64,000 nucleotides of DNA from positions 310,001 to 374,000 of the forward strand of contig NZ_FOSL01000002.1 of NCBI RefSeq assembly GCF_900114255.1. The letters are read 5' to 3'. A program made the translations under genes and the position numbers. Numbering within the stretch: position 1 is the first letter of the stretch; the number at the start of each line of letters is the position of its first letter. The notes under the pieces are model-generated. The model made no database searches. It was given only the letters and a program-made list of their open reading frames with translations, and was not told where the DNA came from. Positions 17,888 to 27,257 of this stretch are shown piece after piece. This DNA comes from Neomesorhizobium albiziae. Lineage in GTDB: Bacteria; Pseudomonadota; Alphaproteobacteria; Rhizobiales; Rhizobiaceae.

Positions 17888-18376
17888 TCAGGCGCCGAGA
17901 GCGGCTTCGAGCTCGCCAATCGCCTTGGCGATGCGCCTTTCGCGCGTTTCCGCCGTCTTGGCGCCTGTGATGCCTTCGACGATAACCCGCCGCTTGGTGT
18001 AGGAGAGGCTCTCGAACAATTTCTTGATGTCTGGGTTGCGAGCCAGAGCCTTCTCGAAATCCGCGGGCACCGCGATCTCGCGAATCTCGGTGTCCAACTC
18101 GATCTGGACATCGATCGTGTCGCCACCGGCGACCTTGGCCTTCTCGCGGTTGTCAGCATTGATGCCGACCATGTAGCGCCCGTTCATGACCGCCACTGTG
18201 CTGCGGTAGGTAAAGCCGTTGATCGTTATCTTGACGGCGGGCTTTCGTCCGGCTGCGAGCCTGGCGATCACATCGTCGGGTATCTGGATGCCGGTGGCGG
18301 TTTTCCCCGCGGTAAGGACCTTGGTGCGGAAGTGAAGCGGGCCTGTGCCGGCCGAATTTTCAACTGCGCGTGACAT
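17888..18376 (-). CDS. DUF1905/YdeI-type small protein
   Basis: A 162-residue cytosolic protein. Residues 15-100 match the DUF1905 beta-barrel pattern: FRTKVLTAGKTATGIQIPDDVIARL, the KITINGFTYRSTVAVMNGRYMVGINADNREKA core and the VQIELD strand. The end (ALARNPDIKKLFESLSYTKRRVIVEGITGAKTAETRERRIAKAI) is the YdeI/OmpD-associated helical tail. Biochemical role unknown in the family. Confidence 0.88.
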   Translation of the reverse strand: MSRAVENSAGTGPLHFRTKVLTAGKTATGIQIPDDVIARLAAGRKPAVKITINGFTYRSTVAVMNGRYMVGINADNREKAKVAGGDTIDVQIELDTEIREIAVPADFEKALARNPDIKKLFESLSYTKRRVIVEGITGAKTAETRERRIAKAIGELEAALGA

Positions 18377-18592
18377 GAACGAATCCTCCGTCGAATTAAG
18401 TCATCCGCTCCAAGGACGGCTGTCGCGGTTGCAATCCGACATCGGCCATGCCGATTTTCCCTGCGGAACACAGGCGCGTTCCGCATCGAAATCTTCATAA
18501 GTTCAAGTGTAGGGATGGCCCAGTGCCACGGCTGTCGACCGGTGAGCCTCGTATGGCCGATCGTTTTGTCCGACGCTCTGGCACGCGGCCGA

Positions 18593-18859
18593 TCAGGCCA
18601 TCGGCTCACGCATCCCAGCTTCCCGCATGCGCGCATTCCTCGCCGCCTCGACCATCGGCCACCATTGGTCGAGCAGCTTGCGGCCCATTTCCTTGAGATT
18701 GATGCCTTCGATGGCGGCGCGGGCTTCCACCGCGCTCACCGGCCGCCCGAGCTCACGCGCAATAGCGGTGACGCGCACATGTTGCGCAGCCAGCCGCTTC
18801 AGTTCAGCGATTTCCTGTTGAGACCAACGACGACGATAAACGCGGTGTCGCATTTTCAT
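18593..18859 (-). CDS. Small HTH/SANT-like DNA-binding protein, copy 1
   Basis: An 88-residue basic protein. Residues 10-50 read as a three-helix fold: RRWSQQEIAELKRLAAQHVRVTAIARELGRPVSAVEARAA. The Trp near the start, the acidic first helix, and the IARELGR turn with a following recognition helix resemble the N-terminal HTH of GcrA and SANT/Myb-like domains. A second protein of the same design is encoded at 43686-43901 in this window. A role as a small DNA-binding regulator is inference. No neighbour explains it. Confidence 0.65.
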   Translation of the reverse strand: MKMRHRVYRRRWSQQEIAELKRLAAQHVRVTAIARELGRPVSAVEARAAIEGINLKEMGRKLLDQWWPMVEAARNARMREAGMREPMA

Positions 18860-19045
18860 TGCTCCAAGCTCCGCCCGCGGCGACGCCGCGCGGTCAAGAG
18901 CTCAGGCCGGATGAACTGCCATAAAAGGCCCACGTACATCTGAGCCTCATCATTGTGCTACAGAGCCCTATCACAGGCAACAGCTTTGATGAGACGGAGC
19001 TAATGTTTTTGCACAGAGAGGCGTTTGAGGCGGCTGGTGGTGCGG

Positions 19046-20173
19046 CTACTCAAAGCGGCTCGGCGCGAACAGTTCCGCTGTAAGCCCATGCTCGGCGAAA
19101 TCCGCCGCCACAGCATGGCCGAGTATGAGGTCGGTGGCCAGGCGTCCCAACGCCGGAGCGGTCTGGATGCCGAAACCGCCCTGGCCGGCGAGCCAGAAAA
19201 AACCGTCCCCCTCTCCGGAATAGCCGACGACCGGCGCGCGGTCCTGCGCGAACGTGCGCAACCCGGCCCAACTGTGGGAGACATGGCTGACGGCCACTGT
19301 CGTCGCCTGTTCGAGGTACCAGGCGGCATAGGCGATATCGAGTTCTTCCGGCTGCGCATCGCACGGTTGGCTTTCCGTGGCATCGGCGGGCGAAACCAGC
19401 AGGCGCCCGGCCTCCGGCTTCATGTAGAACGCCTCGTCGATCTCGCTGATTTCCGGCAAGGCGCCGACATCGATGCCGGCCGGCATGGCGACGGTAATCG
19501 CGGTGCGGCGATAGGGTATGATGCCCAGCGGCTTCAGGCCGAACAGTTGCGCGGTGCTGTCGGCCCACGCGCCGGCGGCGTTGACCACTGTCTGAGCGCG
19601 CATTTCGCCGGCGGTCGTTTCAAGAAGCCAGATGCCGCCCTCGCGCCGTGCGCCAAGAACCTCGGCCTTGTTGCGGATCGTGGCGCCGTTGGCGCGCGCG
19701 CCCCTGGCGCAGCCCTGCAGCAGATTTTCGGCCTCGATGTCCCAGCAGTCGGGATCGTAGAACGCGTCAGCGACATAGTCCGGATTGAGGATCGGCGCGC
19801 GTTCGATTGCCTGCTCGACCGTCAGCCGCTCAAGTCCTGGCGCGGCGGCACTTTCCTCGGCGAACACATCAGCCAGCCGTGCGGCTTTTTCCGCGTCCGC
19901 GATCACCAGATTTCCCCGCCGCTTCAGGAGTTCGGTCTCGGTGAACCCGCCGGGAGGATTCGTCAGGAACGGGTAGCTGATCTTCGCCAGCTTGCCGACG
20001 AGCGCGGAATGGAAGCGAAACGCGAATTCGGCCGCGGAACGGCCGCTCGAATGGTAGCCGAGCGCTGTCTCGCGCTCCAACACGGCGACGGAACGATGCG
20101 GGCTCAGGAAATAGGCCAGCGAAACGCCGGCGATGCCGCCGCCGATGATGGCAATGTCAACCGTTTCAGCCAT
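19046..20173 (-). CDS. FAD-dependent DAO-family oxidoreductase
   Basis: A 375-residue cytosolic flavoenzyme. The N-terminal dinucleotide motif is DIAIIGGGIAGVSLAYFL with LERE as the second strand. The GYHSSGRSAAEFAF segment and the C-terminal GxGGFGIQTAPALGRLATDLI belong to the DAO family, which includes D-amino-acid dehydrogenases, glycine oxidases and sarcosine oxidases. The ATG at 20173 (MAETVD) is preferred. Substrate is probably a D- or N-methyl amino acid, by family. It follows the MATE exporter by about 80 bases on the same strand. Confidence 0.87.
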   Translation of the reverse strand: MAETVDIAIIGGGIAGVSLAYFLSPHRSVAVLERETALGYHSSGRSAAEFAFRFHSALVGKLAKISYPFLTNPPGGFTETELLKRRGNLVIADAEKAARLADVFAEESAAAPGLERLTVEQAIERAPILNPDYVADAFYDPDCWDIEAENLLQGCARGARANGATIRNKAEVLGARREGGIWLLETTAGEMRAQTVVNAAGAWADSTAQLFGLKPLGIIPYRRTAITVAMPAGIDVGALPEISEIDEAFYMKPEAGRLLVSPADATESQPCDAQPEELDIAYAAWYLEQATTVAVSHVSHSWAGLRTFAQDRAPVVGYSGEGDGFFWLAGQGGFGIQTAPALGRLATDLILGHAVAADFAEHGLTAELFAPSRFE

Positions 20174-20252
20174 GCAGGGCTCCCGTTCCTGTTTCCTGCT
20201 TCGCATGAAATGCGCCGGGCGGGAACACCGGATGGTGCTCCCGCCGGCTGAA

Positions 20253-21662
20253 TCAGGAGTGGACGGGCTGGTCGGCGCTCAGCCCGAGTTCGTCGCGGCG
20301 CAGCCAACGCCAGAGAAGGAGCACCGCAACGACCGCCAGGCCGGTGGAAAGACCGATCCAGATGCCGGCGCCCTCGAACCCGAAATGGAAGGCCAGCAGC
20401 ACCCCGAGCGGCAGGCCGACGCCCCAATAGCCGATGGCCGCGAGGATCATCGGCACCTTGGTGTCGTGCAGCCCGCGCAGCATGCCGGCCGCGACCGCCT
20501 GCGCGCCATCGAATATCTGGAACAGCGCGGCGAAGGACAGGAAGGTGACGGCGAGTGCGATCACCGCCGTGTTGGCGGGATCGTCGAGATCGATGAAGGC
20601 GCTGATCAGCAGGCGTGGCCATGAAACCATGACCAGCGCCATCAGCGCCATGAAGCCGACGCCGATCGCCAGAGCGGTCCAGCCGGCGCGGCTGACGCCG
20701 TCGGGATTTCCAGCGCCGTGGGCAAGGCCGACGCGCACCGTCACCGCCTGGTTGATGCCGAGCGGCACCATGAAGGAGATCGACGCGATCTGGATGGCGA
20801 TGGCGTGTGCGGCCAGCGACGCGGCGTTGATCAGGCCCATCAGGAAAGCCGCGGCATTGAAGATCGTCACCTCGAAAGCAAGGATGCCGGCGATCGGCAG
20901 GCCAAGCCTCAGGAGCGCGATGAAGCGTGGCCAGTCGGAACGCCAGAAACGTCCGAAAAGACGGTAGCGGCGGAACTTCCGCTCGACCGAGACCACAGTC
21001 GCCAGGCCGATGAACATCAGGGCGCTGGAGAGGCTGGTCGCCAGGCCGGAACCGGCGATGCCCATCTTGGGGAAGCCAAGATTGCCGAAGACCAGGCACC
21101 AGTTGCCGAACGCATTGAAGCTGACGGCGATGAACATGATGACCAGGGCCCAGCCCGGCCGCTCCAGCGCCGAGATGAAGGAGCGCAGTACGATGTAGCC
21201 GTAGAACGGCAGGATCGCCCATTGCAGCCAGCGCAAGTAGATGCCGGCCTGCTGCGCCAGCGGCGGCTCCTGGCCCATTGCCAGCAGGATGGCTTCGCCG
21301 TGCCAGAGCAGCAACCAGACCGGGATAGCGGCCAGGATCGCCAGCCACAGGCCCTGCCTGACCGTGCGCCTGATGTCGCGGACCGAGTGGCGCTTTCGGC
21401 CGAGCTCGGTCGCCATCATAGGCGATGCTGCATAGACGAGGCCGAGCCCCAAGATCAGCGGCGCGAAATAGAGATTGGAGCCGAGCGCGCCGGCGGCAAG
21501 CGTGTCGGCGCCGAGCCTGCCCAGCATCATCACGTCGGTGGCTGTCATCGCCACCTGGGCGAGGTTGGTCAGCACCATCGGCCAGGACAGTGCAAGCATC
21601 GCGCGAATCTCACCGCGCCATAGGCTTTCCGGCATCTCCACGCCGGCTTCGATCGAGGACAT
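20253..21662 (-). CDS. MATE-family efflux transporter
   Basis: A 469-residue inner-membrane protein with twelve helices in two homologous halves. The early [32 protein letters not shown] and the matching half-way [40 protein letters not shown] are hallmark MatE repeats. Such proteins export cationic drugs or metabolites with sodium or proton influx (NorM-like). The start at 21662 ([18 protein letters not shown]) is chosen because the upstream part of the frame is not conserved in appearance. Confidence 0.92.
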   Translation of the reverse strand: MSSIEAGVEMPESLWRGEIRAMLALSWPMVLTNLAQVAMTATDVMMLGRLGADTLAAGALGSNLYFAPLILGLGLVYAASPMMATELGRKRHSVRDIRRTVRQGLWLAILAAIPVWLLLWHGEAILLAMGQEPPLAQQAGIYLRWLQWAILPFYGYIVLRSFISALERPGWALVIMFIAVSFNAFGNWCLVFGNLGFPKMGIAGSGLATSLSSALMFIGLATVVSVERKFRRYRLFGRFWRSDWPRFIALLRLGLPIAGILAFEVTIFNAAAFLMGLINAASLAAHAIAIQIASISFMVPLGINQAVTVRVGLAHGAGNPDGVSRAGWTALAIGVGFMALMALVMVSWPRLLISAFIDLDDPANTAVIALAVTFLSFAALFQIFDGAQAVAAGMLRGLHDTKVPMILAAIGYWGVGLPLGVLLAFHFGFEGAGIWIGLSTGLAVVAVLLLWRWLRRDELGLSADQPVHS

Positions 21663-21833
21663 TTTCAGGTCTTTCCGGTGGCGGCAGGACGCAATTCGCC
21701 AATGCCGGCGTATTTCCGAGCCGAAATTCACGATTTCGACCGTTCGTGGCCGGATTTCTGAACGAAACGACCCGCAATGGCAAGCCACGGCGGGTGTTTT
21801 CGATTGGTACAGCGTGGCGGGTGAACCTGCCCG

Positions 21834-23306
21834 TCAGGCGAATGGATCAGCGACGCGCGGCCAGATCGGCCGGTCGAGCTTGGTGTAATTGGTGGTGCTC
21901 GGATCGCTCGGATAGGAGCTCGGTGCGTTCACATAGATGATCTCCGCCGCGATCGGTTCGAAGCCGGCGTAGAAATGGTTGGTCGACTTGACCAGCAGGA
22001 TGTCCTTCGACATCGGGTCGACCCCGAGATTGGAGAAGATGTCCGGCTCGAAAGTCTGCGTCCGGTTGGTGTTGAGGATGACGTCGATCTCGGTGCCCTC
22101 GATGCGGATCAGCGCCGTCGATCCCAGCGTCACGCGGCTCGGCCCGAAACTTTGCCAGCCTTCGGCGACGGTCTTTAGCACCCGCACGCGCGCATCGATC
22201 GGCTCGCCGGCCTGCGGTCCGGCCTTGCCGCCGAAACGCAGATCGATGGTAGCGCCCTCGCCGGCCGCATGGCAGAAGGTCACGGCGATCGGATCCCAGA
22301 TGGTGGCGACGCCGATGCGACCGGAACCCCGTTCGATCAGCTTTTTCAACACGAAGGTGCCGTCGCCCGGAACGCCGCCGCCCGGATTGTCCCAGACATC
22401 GGCGATGACCGCCGGCTTCGACGCATCGGCCTTGCGTACGGCGAACGCCCGGTCGATGCCGGCATCGGCGCCGACCATCTTCATCACGGTCTTCTCGCGC
22501 ATGGCGAAAAGCTCCTGGCCGAGCCGTTCGGCGAGCGCGTCGCCTTTGGCCTTGTCGTTGTCGGTGACGACGACGATCCTGCTTCCCATCCCAGGCACGT
22601 CCGCCGCCATGAAGCCGTGGATGACGGAAACCGAAAGAATGCCGTCCTTGCCGTGCAGCGCATTGATGCGGTCGACGAAGGAGCGCATCGGCTCGCGGCT
22701 GGTCGGCAGCACGGCGATCATCCGGCAGTCGAAGGTCGAGATGACCGGCTTGATCTCGCCGCGCGCGGCTCTGAGGCCAAGCTCGACGACATGCTCGCCG
22801 CGCTCGTAGAAATCGGTATGCGGAAATTCGAGGAAGGCGGCCAGGATATCGGCGGCCGCGACACGTTTGGCGGTCAAGTGACTATGCGGGTCGAGTTCTG
22901 ACGCAACGACGATATCCGGCCCGACAATGTCACGCACGCGCGACAGCAGGTCACCCTCGCAATCGTCATAGCCCTGCGCCACCATCGCGCCGTGCAGGCC
23001 GAGGATCACTGCGTCTACGGGCAGTGCCGCCCGCAACTGGCCGAGGATTTCGTCGCGCAGCTCCTCGTAGGTCTGGCGCTGGACGAGGCCACCCGGCTCC
23101 GCCCAGGTCGCGGTGCCTTCGATCACCGTCAGGCCGTCGCTCTTCGCGCGCCGGCGCAGCGCAACGATCGGCGACGAGCAGAGCGTCGGCGTTTCCGGAT
23201 GCTCTCCCGGCCCGGCGTAAAAAGCCATATCGAAGGATGCGCGGTCGGTCGGCACCGGCGAAAACGTGTTGGTTTCCGTCGCCAGGGAGGCAGTGAAAAT
23301 GCGCAT
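21834..23306 (-). CDS. M81-family metallopeptidase, MlrC-like
   Basis: A 490-residue protein starting MRIFTASLATETNTFSP, the standard opening of the family. Residues about 1-290 form the DUF1485 domain with metal ligands in LGLHGAMVAQGYDDCEGDLLSRVR and ELDPHSHLT. The C-terminal MlrC domain includes DNPGGGVPGDGT and the LVKSTNHFYAGFEPIA segment. The founding member MlrC degrades linearised microcystin; most relatives, including those common in rhizobia, have unknown peptide or amide substrates. It lies 18 bases downstream of a RidA gene and probably shares its transcript. Confidence 0.92.
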   Translation of the reverse strand: MRIFTASLATETNTFSPVPTDRASFDMAFYAGPGEHPETPTLCSSPIVALRRRAKSDGLTVIEGTATWAEPGGLVQRQTYEELRDEILGQLRAALPVDAVILGLHGAMVAQGYDDCEGDLLSRVRDIVGPDIVVASELDPHSHLTAKRVAAADILAAFLEFPHTDFYERGEHVVELGLRAARGEIKPVISTFDCRMIAVLPTSREPMRSFVDRINALHGKDGILSVSVIHGFMAADVPGMGSRIVVVTDNDKAKGDALAERLGQELFAMREKTVMKMVGADAGIDRAFAVRKADASKPAVIADVWDNPGGGVPGDGTFVLKKLIERGSGRIGVATIWDPIAVTFCHAAGEGATIDLRFGGKAGPQAGEPIDARVRVLKTVAEGWQSFGPSRVTLGSTALIRIEGTEIDVILNTNRTQTFEPDIFSNLGVDPMSKDILLVKSTNHFYAGFEPIAAEIIYVNAPSSYPSDPSTTNYTKLDRPIWPRVADPFA

Positions 23307-23324
23307 GAGGGGACTTGGCTTTCG

Positions 23325-23696
23325 CTATTTCTGCGGCGCGTAGGCGACCGCCTCGATCTCGACCTTGATGTCGATCATCAGCCGCGATTCGACAGTGGTG
23401 CGCGCCGGCGGCTCCTTCGGAAAATAGGTCGCATAGACCTTGTTCATGCCACCGAAATCGCGCGCGTCCTCGATCCATACCGTCGTCTTCACGACATCAT
23501 CCATGGTCGCGCCGGCTAGCGCCAGCGCGGCCTTCACATTCTCCAGCACCTGCCGGGTCTGCGGTTCGATGCCTCCGTCCACCACGGTGCCGTCGGCCCG
23601 CACCGGCACCTGGCCTGAAACATAGACCATGTCGCCGGCGCGCACCGCCGGAGACAGCGGGACATGCGAGGTTCCGAAGGTTTGCTTGCGCGACAT
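23325..23696 (-). CDS. RidA-family enamine/imine deaminase
   Basis: A 123-residue Rid protein. It keeps the residues that bind enamine intermediates: the catalytic Arg in PPARTTVESRLM and the following DIKVEIEAVAY strand, plus VYVSGQVPV and NVKAALALAG. RidA proteins hydrolyse reactive 2-aminoacrylate and related imines made by PLP dehydratases. The start at 23696 (MSRKQTFG) follows the family length. It sits next to the M81 gene and near a D-threonine-aldolase-like PLP enzyme, which could supply such intermediates. Confidence 0.92.
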   Translation of the reverse strand: MSRKQTFGTSHVPLSPAVRAGDMVYVSGQVPVRADGTVVDGGIEPQTRQVLENVKAALALAGATMDDVVKTTVWIEDARDFGGMNKVYATYFPKEPPARTTVESRLMIDIKVEIEAVAYAPQK

Positions 23697-24023
23697 GCCA
23701 ATGCTCCGTTGAAATCGCCCGACGGCTCCTGAACCGGCGCATCCGTTGCGGCAAGGCCTGCCTTGAAAGTTTACGGCGGCGCATCCGGGAGGAATCTGGA
23801 TGCGCCGCCGGTCGGCATCCGAAGCCTGCACAGGCATGAACAAACATGCCCGTGCGGTTTGCCCCTTACGGATGCCACTGCCAACTGAACCAAGAGATCG
23901 CCGCACAACGTGACTTTCCTACATTATAGGCAAAATCGTCTGATTCAAGGGAGTATTCTGTTGTTTATTTACATTTTTGAGCGTAGCACCGGTGAAATCA
24001 AAACCGGCGTTGGAGCGGGCCAC
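23697..24023. promoter_or_regulatory. Divergent intergenic region with a strong GC hairpin
   Basis: About 327 bases between divergent genes. A perfect 13-bp stem (CGGCGGCGCATCC at 23774-23786 and its complement at 23798-23810) with an 11-base loop lies 78-114 bases before the ridA start. It would be in the leader if transcription begins upstream of it. The half next to the SDR gene (23905-23990) is AT-rich and probably carries its promoter. The RpiR regulator encoded nearby is the obvious candidate to bind here. Confidence 0.5.
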
Positions 24024-24794
24024 GTGGCGCTTGAAGGCGAGTTCAGTGGGAAATCGGTTCTTGTCACCGGCGCCGGCGGCGGTCTCGGGCGCGCGCTGGT
24101 GGAGATGTTTTCGGCGCGTGGTGCCAGCGTCATTGCCTGCGACCAGTCGGCCGATGCGATGTCCGGGCTGCCCGCCGCTTCGACCCATGTCTTCGACCTT
24201 CTCGATCGCACCGCCCTGCAGGATGCGGTCACGGCGATCATCGGCCAGGACGGGGTGCCCGACATCGTCGTCAACAATGCCGGCTGGACCCGCGCCGAGA
24301 CAATGCCGTCGCTCACCCTCGACAAAATTGAAAGGGAAGTGGACCTCAATCTCACCAGCGTGATGGCCTTCACCAATGCGATGCTGGAGGCGGTACCGGC
24401 CGACCGCAAAGGCGTCTTCGTGTTCATCTCATCGGTGAATGCGCTTTTGCATTTCGGCAATCCGGCCTACGCCGCGGCGAAATCTGGCATCAATGCCTAT
24501 GCCCGCGCCATCGCGGTCGAATATGGCCGTCGCGGCATCCGCGCTAATGTCGTCTGCCCGGGCTCGATCCGCACGCCAGCGTGGGATCACCGCATCGCCA
24601 AGGACGCCACGATTCCCGGAAAGTTGCAGCGGCTTTATCCGCTTGGGCGGATCGTCAATGCGGCGGAAGTCGCCGAAGCGGTCGCGTTCCTGGCATCGGA
24701 CCGCGCGTCGGGGATCACCGGCGCCGTGCTGCCGGTTGATGCAGGGTTGACGGCAGGCTGTTTGCCCTTCATCGACGACATTCTGGGTGGCTGA
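24024..24794 (+). CDS. Short-chain dehydrogenase/reductase
   Basis: A 256-residue SDR with TGAGGGLGRAL as cofactor motif, NNAGWTRAET, catalytic Ser in VFISSVNALL and Tyr-x3-Lys in YAAAKSGINAYARAIAVEYG. The GSIRTPAW and PLGRIVNAAEVAEAVAFLASD segments show the FabG-like class. The start is uncertain: GTG 24024 has GGAG ten bases upstream, but the frame is open back to 23910. It is first in a likely operon with the RpiR regulator (9 bases downstream), the PLP enzyme and the SnoaL-like gene. Confidence 0.86.
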   Translation: MALEGEFSGKSVLVTGAGGGLGRALVEMFSARGASVIACDQSADAMSGLPAASTHVFDLLDRTALQDAVTAIIGQDGVPDIVVNNAGWTRAETMPSLTLDKIEREVDLNLTSVMAFTNAMLEAVPADRKGVFVFISSVNALLHFGNPAYAAAKSGINAYARAIAVEYGRRGIRANVVCPGSIRTPAWDHRIAKDATIPGKLQRLYPLGRIVNAAEVAEAVAFLASDRASGITGAVLPVDAGLTAGCLPFIDDILGG

Positions 24795-24803
24795 GAGGCG
24801 CCA

Positions 24804-25685
24804 ATGGAACATGTCGCCGATATCATAACGCGCCTGCAGGCGACCACGCGGGACGGGTCGAAGTCGGACCGGCGGCTGGCCGCGCTGGTGCTGGCGGACC
24901 TCGACTTCGCGTCGAAGGCAGCGATCTCCGACATCGCCTCGCGGGCAGGTGTCAGCGAACCGACGGTGACGCGCTTCTGCCGCAGCCTGGGCTGCGAAGG
25001 GGTGCGCGATTTCAAGTTCTGGCTGGCGCAGGCGCTCGCCGTCGGCGGTGTCTACCTCAACCCGGAGCCTCTCAACCGCGATGTCCGCGAGCAGCGCATC
25101 GCCTCCGCGGTGACAGACGCCGCAATCGCTGCGATCCAGCGCGCGAGCGCCAATCTCGACATGGCTACCCTGCTGGCGGTGGGCGAGCGGCTTGCGACCT
25201 CCGCCAACATCCTTGCCATCGGTTCGGGGGGCACCTCGTCGATGCTGGCGACCGAACTGCAGAACCGGCTGTTCCGGCTTGGCCTGCCGGTGACCGCCCA
25301 GGTCGATGGCCAGTTGCAGCGCATGTATGCTGCCGTGGCCACGCCCGAAACCACGCTGGTCGCCTTCTCGACTTCGGGCTATGCGAGGTCGGTCGTCGAG
25401 GCGGTGACGCTCGCCCGTCAATACGGCGTCCACACCGTGGCGATCACGGCGCCCGGCTCGGCGCTCGCCGCGGCCGCCGAAACGGTGATCACCTTCCAGC
25501 CCATCGAAGACGGCAATATCTACAAGCCGACCTCGTCGCGCTTCGCGCTGCTTGCCGTTCTCGACATGATCGCCACCGCGACCGCCGAAAGCCGCGATAC
25601 CAAGATCATGGAGGGCCTGCGCCGCATCAAGCAGACCCTGAATACCTTGAAAATAGACGACCCACGCCTGCCGATCGGTGACTGA
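24804..25685 (+). CDS. MurR/RpiR-family transcriptional regulator
   Basis: A 293-residue regulator. The N-terminal HTH_6 domain (about 1-80) includes SKAAISDIASRAGVSEPTVTRFCRSLGCEGVRDF. The C-terminal SIS domain (about 130-260) has ILAIGSGGTSSMLATELQNRLFRLG and TLVAFSTSGYARSVVEAV, and normally senses a phosphosugar. Many rhizobial RpiR regulators control amino acid or sugar catabolism next to them. Its stop codon overlaps the start of the PLP-enzyme gene by 8 bases, so it is co-translated with its probable target operon. Confidence 0.92.
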   Translation: MEHVADIITRLQATTRDGSKSDRRLAALVLADLDFASKAAISDIASRAGVSEPTVTRFCRSLGCEGVRDFKFWLAQALAVGGVYLNPEPLNRDVREQRIASAVTDAAIAAIQRASANLDMATLLAVGERLATSANILAIGSGGTSSMLATELQNRLFRLGLPVTAQVDGQLQRMYAAVATPETTLVAFSTSGYARSVVEAVTLARQYGVHTVAITAPGSALAAAAETVITFQPIEDGNIYKPTSSRFALLAVLDMIATATAESRDTKIMEGLRRIKQTLNTLKIDDPRLPIGD

Positions 25686-26754
25686 CGTGCCAACGCCCCG
25701 CACTATCCACGATATCGAAACCCCCGCCGTCATCATCGATGTCGACCGCGCCGACGCCAACATCGTGCGTGCGCAGGCCGACGCCGACAAACACCGGTTG
25801 AAGCTCAGGCCGCACATCAAGACCCACAAGCTGCCCCACTTCGCCAAGAAGCAGGTCGCGGCAGGCGCGGTCGGCATCACCTGCCAGAAGATCGGCGAAG
25901 CCGAAGTGATGGCCGAGGCCGGGCTCTCCGACATTTTCCTGCCCTACAACATCCTCGGACGGGCGAAGCTCGATCGGCTGTTTGCGTTGCATGGGCAGGT
26001 GACGCTCTCCGTCACCGCTGACAGCCTCGACACGATTGCCGGGCTGTCCGCTACCTTCACCGACACCGGGCACCGGCTGAAAGTGCTTGTCGAATGCGAC
26101 ACGGGCATGGGCCGCTGCGGCGTGCAGACATCGACGGAGGCGCTCGCACTCGCCCGGCAGATCGACGGCGCCTCCGGCCTGTCGTTCGGCGGCCTGATGA
26201 CCTATCCGGCGCCGGGGCTCTCCCGCGAGACGGATGCCTGGCTCATCGACGCGCGCGACCTGTTGAAGTCGGCCGGCCTCGACTGCGAGACGATATCGAG
26301 CGGCGGCACCCCCGACATCTGGCGGGCCGGCGACACCAAGGTCGCCACCGAATACAGGCCGGGCACCTACATCTACCTCGACCGCTACCAGGTGGCCAAA
26401 GGCGTCGGCACCAACGACGACTGCGCACTGACCGTGCTGTCGACCGTCGTCAGCCATCCGACACCGACACGGGCGATCCTCGACGCCGGCTCGAAAGCGC
26501 TGTCCAGCGACACGCTCGGCCTGCCGGATTTCGGCGAACTGGTCGGCATTCCCGGCGCGCTGGTCACTGGCCTCAGCGAAGAACATGGCAACGTCACCCT
26601 TTCAGGCGAAGCGAGGCTGGCGATCGGCCAGCGGGTGCGCGTCCTGCCCGACCATGCCTGCGTCGTTTCAAACCTGTTCGACATGGTGCACCTCGTTTCC
26701 GGCGAAACCGTTGTCGACATCCTTCCGGTCGCCGCGCGCGGCCGCGTCACCTGA
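25678..26754 (+). CDS. D-threonine aldolase/D-serine dehydratase-like PLP enzyme
   Basis: A 358-residue fold-type III PLP enzyme. The PLP lysine is in LRPHIKTHKLPHFAKKQ, the glycine-rich phosphate site is in ISSGGTPDIW, and the C-terminal metal site His-Cys pair is in LPDHACVVSNLFDMVH. This set is typical of D-threonine aldolase, D-threo-3-hydroxyaspartate dehydratase and eukaryotic-type D-serine dehydratase. Which of these reactions it performs cannot be read. A dehydratase would release an enamine, which fits the RidA gene nearby. The start is GTG, overlapping the regulator gene. Confidence 0.88.
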   Translation: MTDVPTPRTIHDIETPAVIIDVDRADANIVRAQADADKHRLKLRPHIKTHKLPHFAKKQVAAGAVGITCQKIGEAEVMAEAGLSDIFLPYNILGRAKLDRLFALHGQVTLSVTADSLDTIAGLSATFTDTGHRLKVLVECDTGMGRCGVQTSTEALALARQIDGASGLSFGGLMTYPAPGLSRETDAWLIDARDLLKSAGLDCETISSGGTPDIWRAGDTKVATEYRPGTYIYLDRYQVAKGVGTNDDCALTVLSTVVSHPTPTRAILDAGSKALSSDTLGLPDFGELVGIPGALVTGLSEEHGNVTLSGEARLAIGQRVRVLPDHACVVSNLFDMVHLVSGETVVDILPVAARGRVT

Positions 26755-26776
26755 TCTTTTCGAACCGGAGCAAACA

Positions 26777-27250
26777 ATGAGCCACGCTGGAAATCCGTTC
26801 GGCAACGATGCCGATCGTCACGCTATCTGGGACATGCTGGTCGAACGCGATATCGCAGCCTTCGTCGCCGCCGACTGGTCGATGGTGGCGAACGATTTCG
26901 ATGAGCAGCGCTTCCTCGGCATCCATGCCCACAACGCCGAGAATCCGGACGAATGGAACGCCGCTTTTCCGACGCTCGCCGAATACAGGACCGAGTGGCT
27001 GCGCCAGGCCGCAGAGACCGCGGCGACCAAGTTCGCCGAGCCGCTTGCCGCCGGCATTCACCGGGCCACCAACCTCTCCCGGATCGACATCACCGGCGAC
27101 GTCGCGCTGGCGCGCAAGAAGTTCGACGGCAAGATCGCCAAGGCCGACGGCAGCTTCGACGTGCTCAACTGGCAGACGCTGTATTTCTGCCGCAAGGTCG
27201 ATGGCCGCTGGAAAATCAGCGGCTTCGTGGGCTACATGAAATACCGGTAA
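26777..27250 (+). CDS. SnoaL/NTF2-like small protein
   Basis: A 157-residue protein whose second half (IHRATNLSRIDITGDVALARKKFDGK, then WQTLYFCRKVDGRWKISGFVGYMKY) has the curved-sheet pattern and end motif of SnoaL-like/NTF2-like proteins. The first half is helical, with a DMLVERDIAAFVAADWSMVANDFD stretch typical of this superfamily. GGAG lies 6 bases before the ATG. It is last in the operon, 22 bases after the PLP-enzyme gene. Function unknown; many such proteins are small isomerases or hydrolases. Confidence 0.8.
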   Translation: MSHAGNPFGNDADRHAIWDMLVERDIAAFVAADWSMVANDFDEQRFLGIHAHNAENPDEWNAAFPTLAEYRTEWLRQAAETAATKFAEPLAAGIHRATNLSRIDITGDVALARKKFDGKIAKADGSFDVLNWQTLYFCRKVDGRWKISGFVGYMKYR

Positions 27251-27257
27251 GAGGGCG

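Noticed and set aside
24429-25934. Minus-strand open frame of 501 codons
   Set aside because: It covers the RpiR gene and parts of its neighbours in antisense and shows no family motif.
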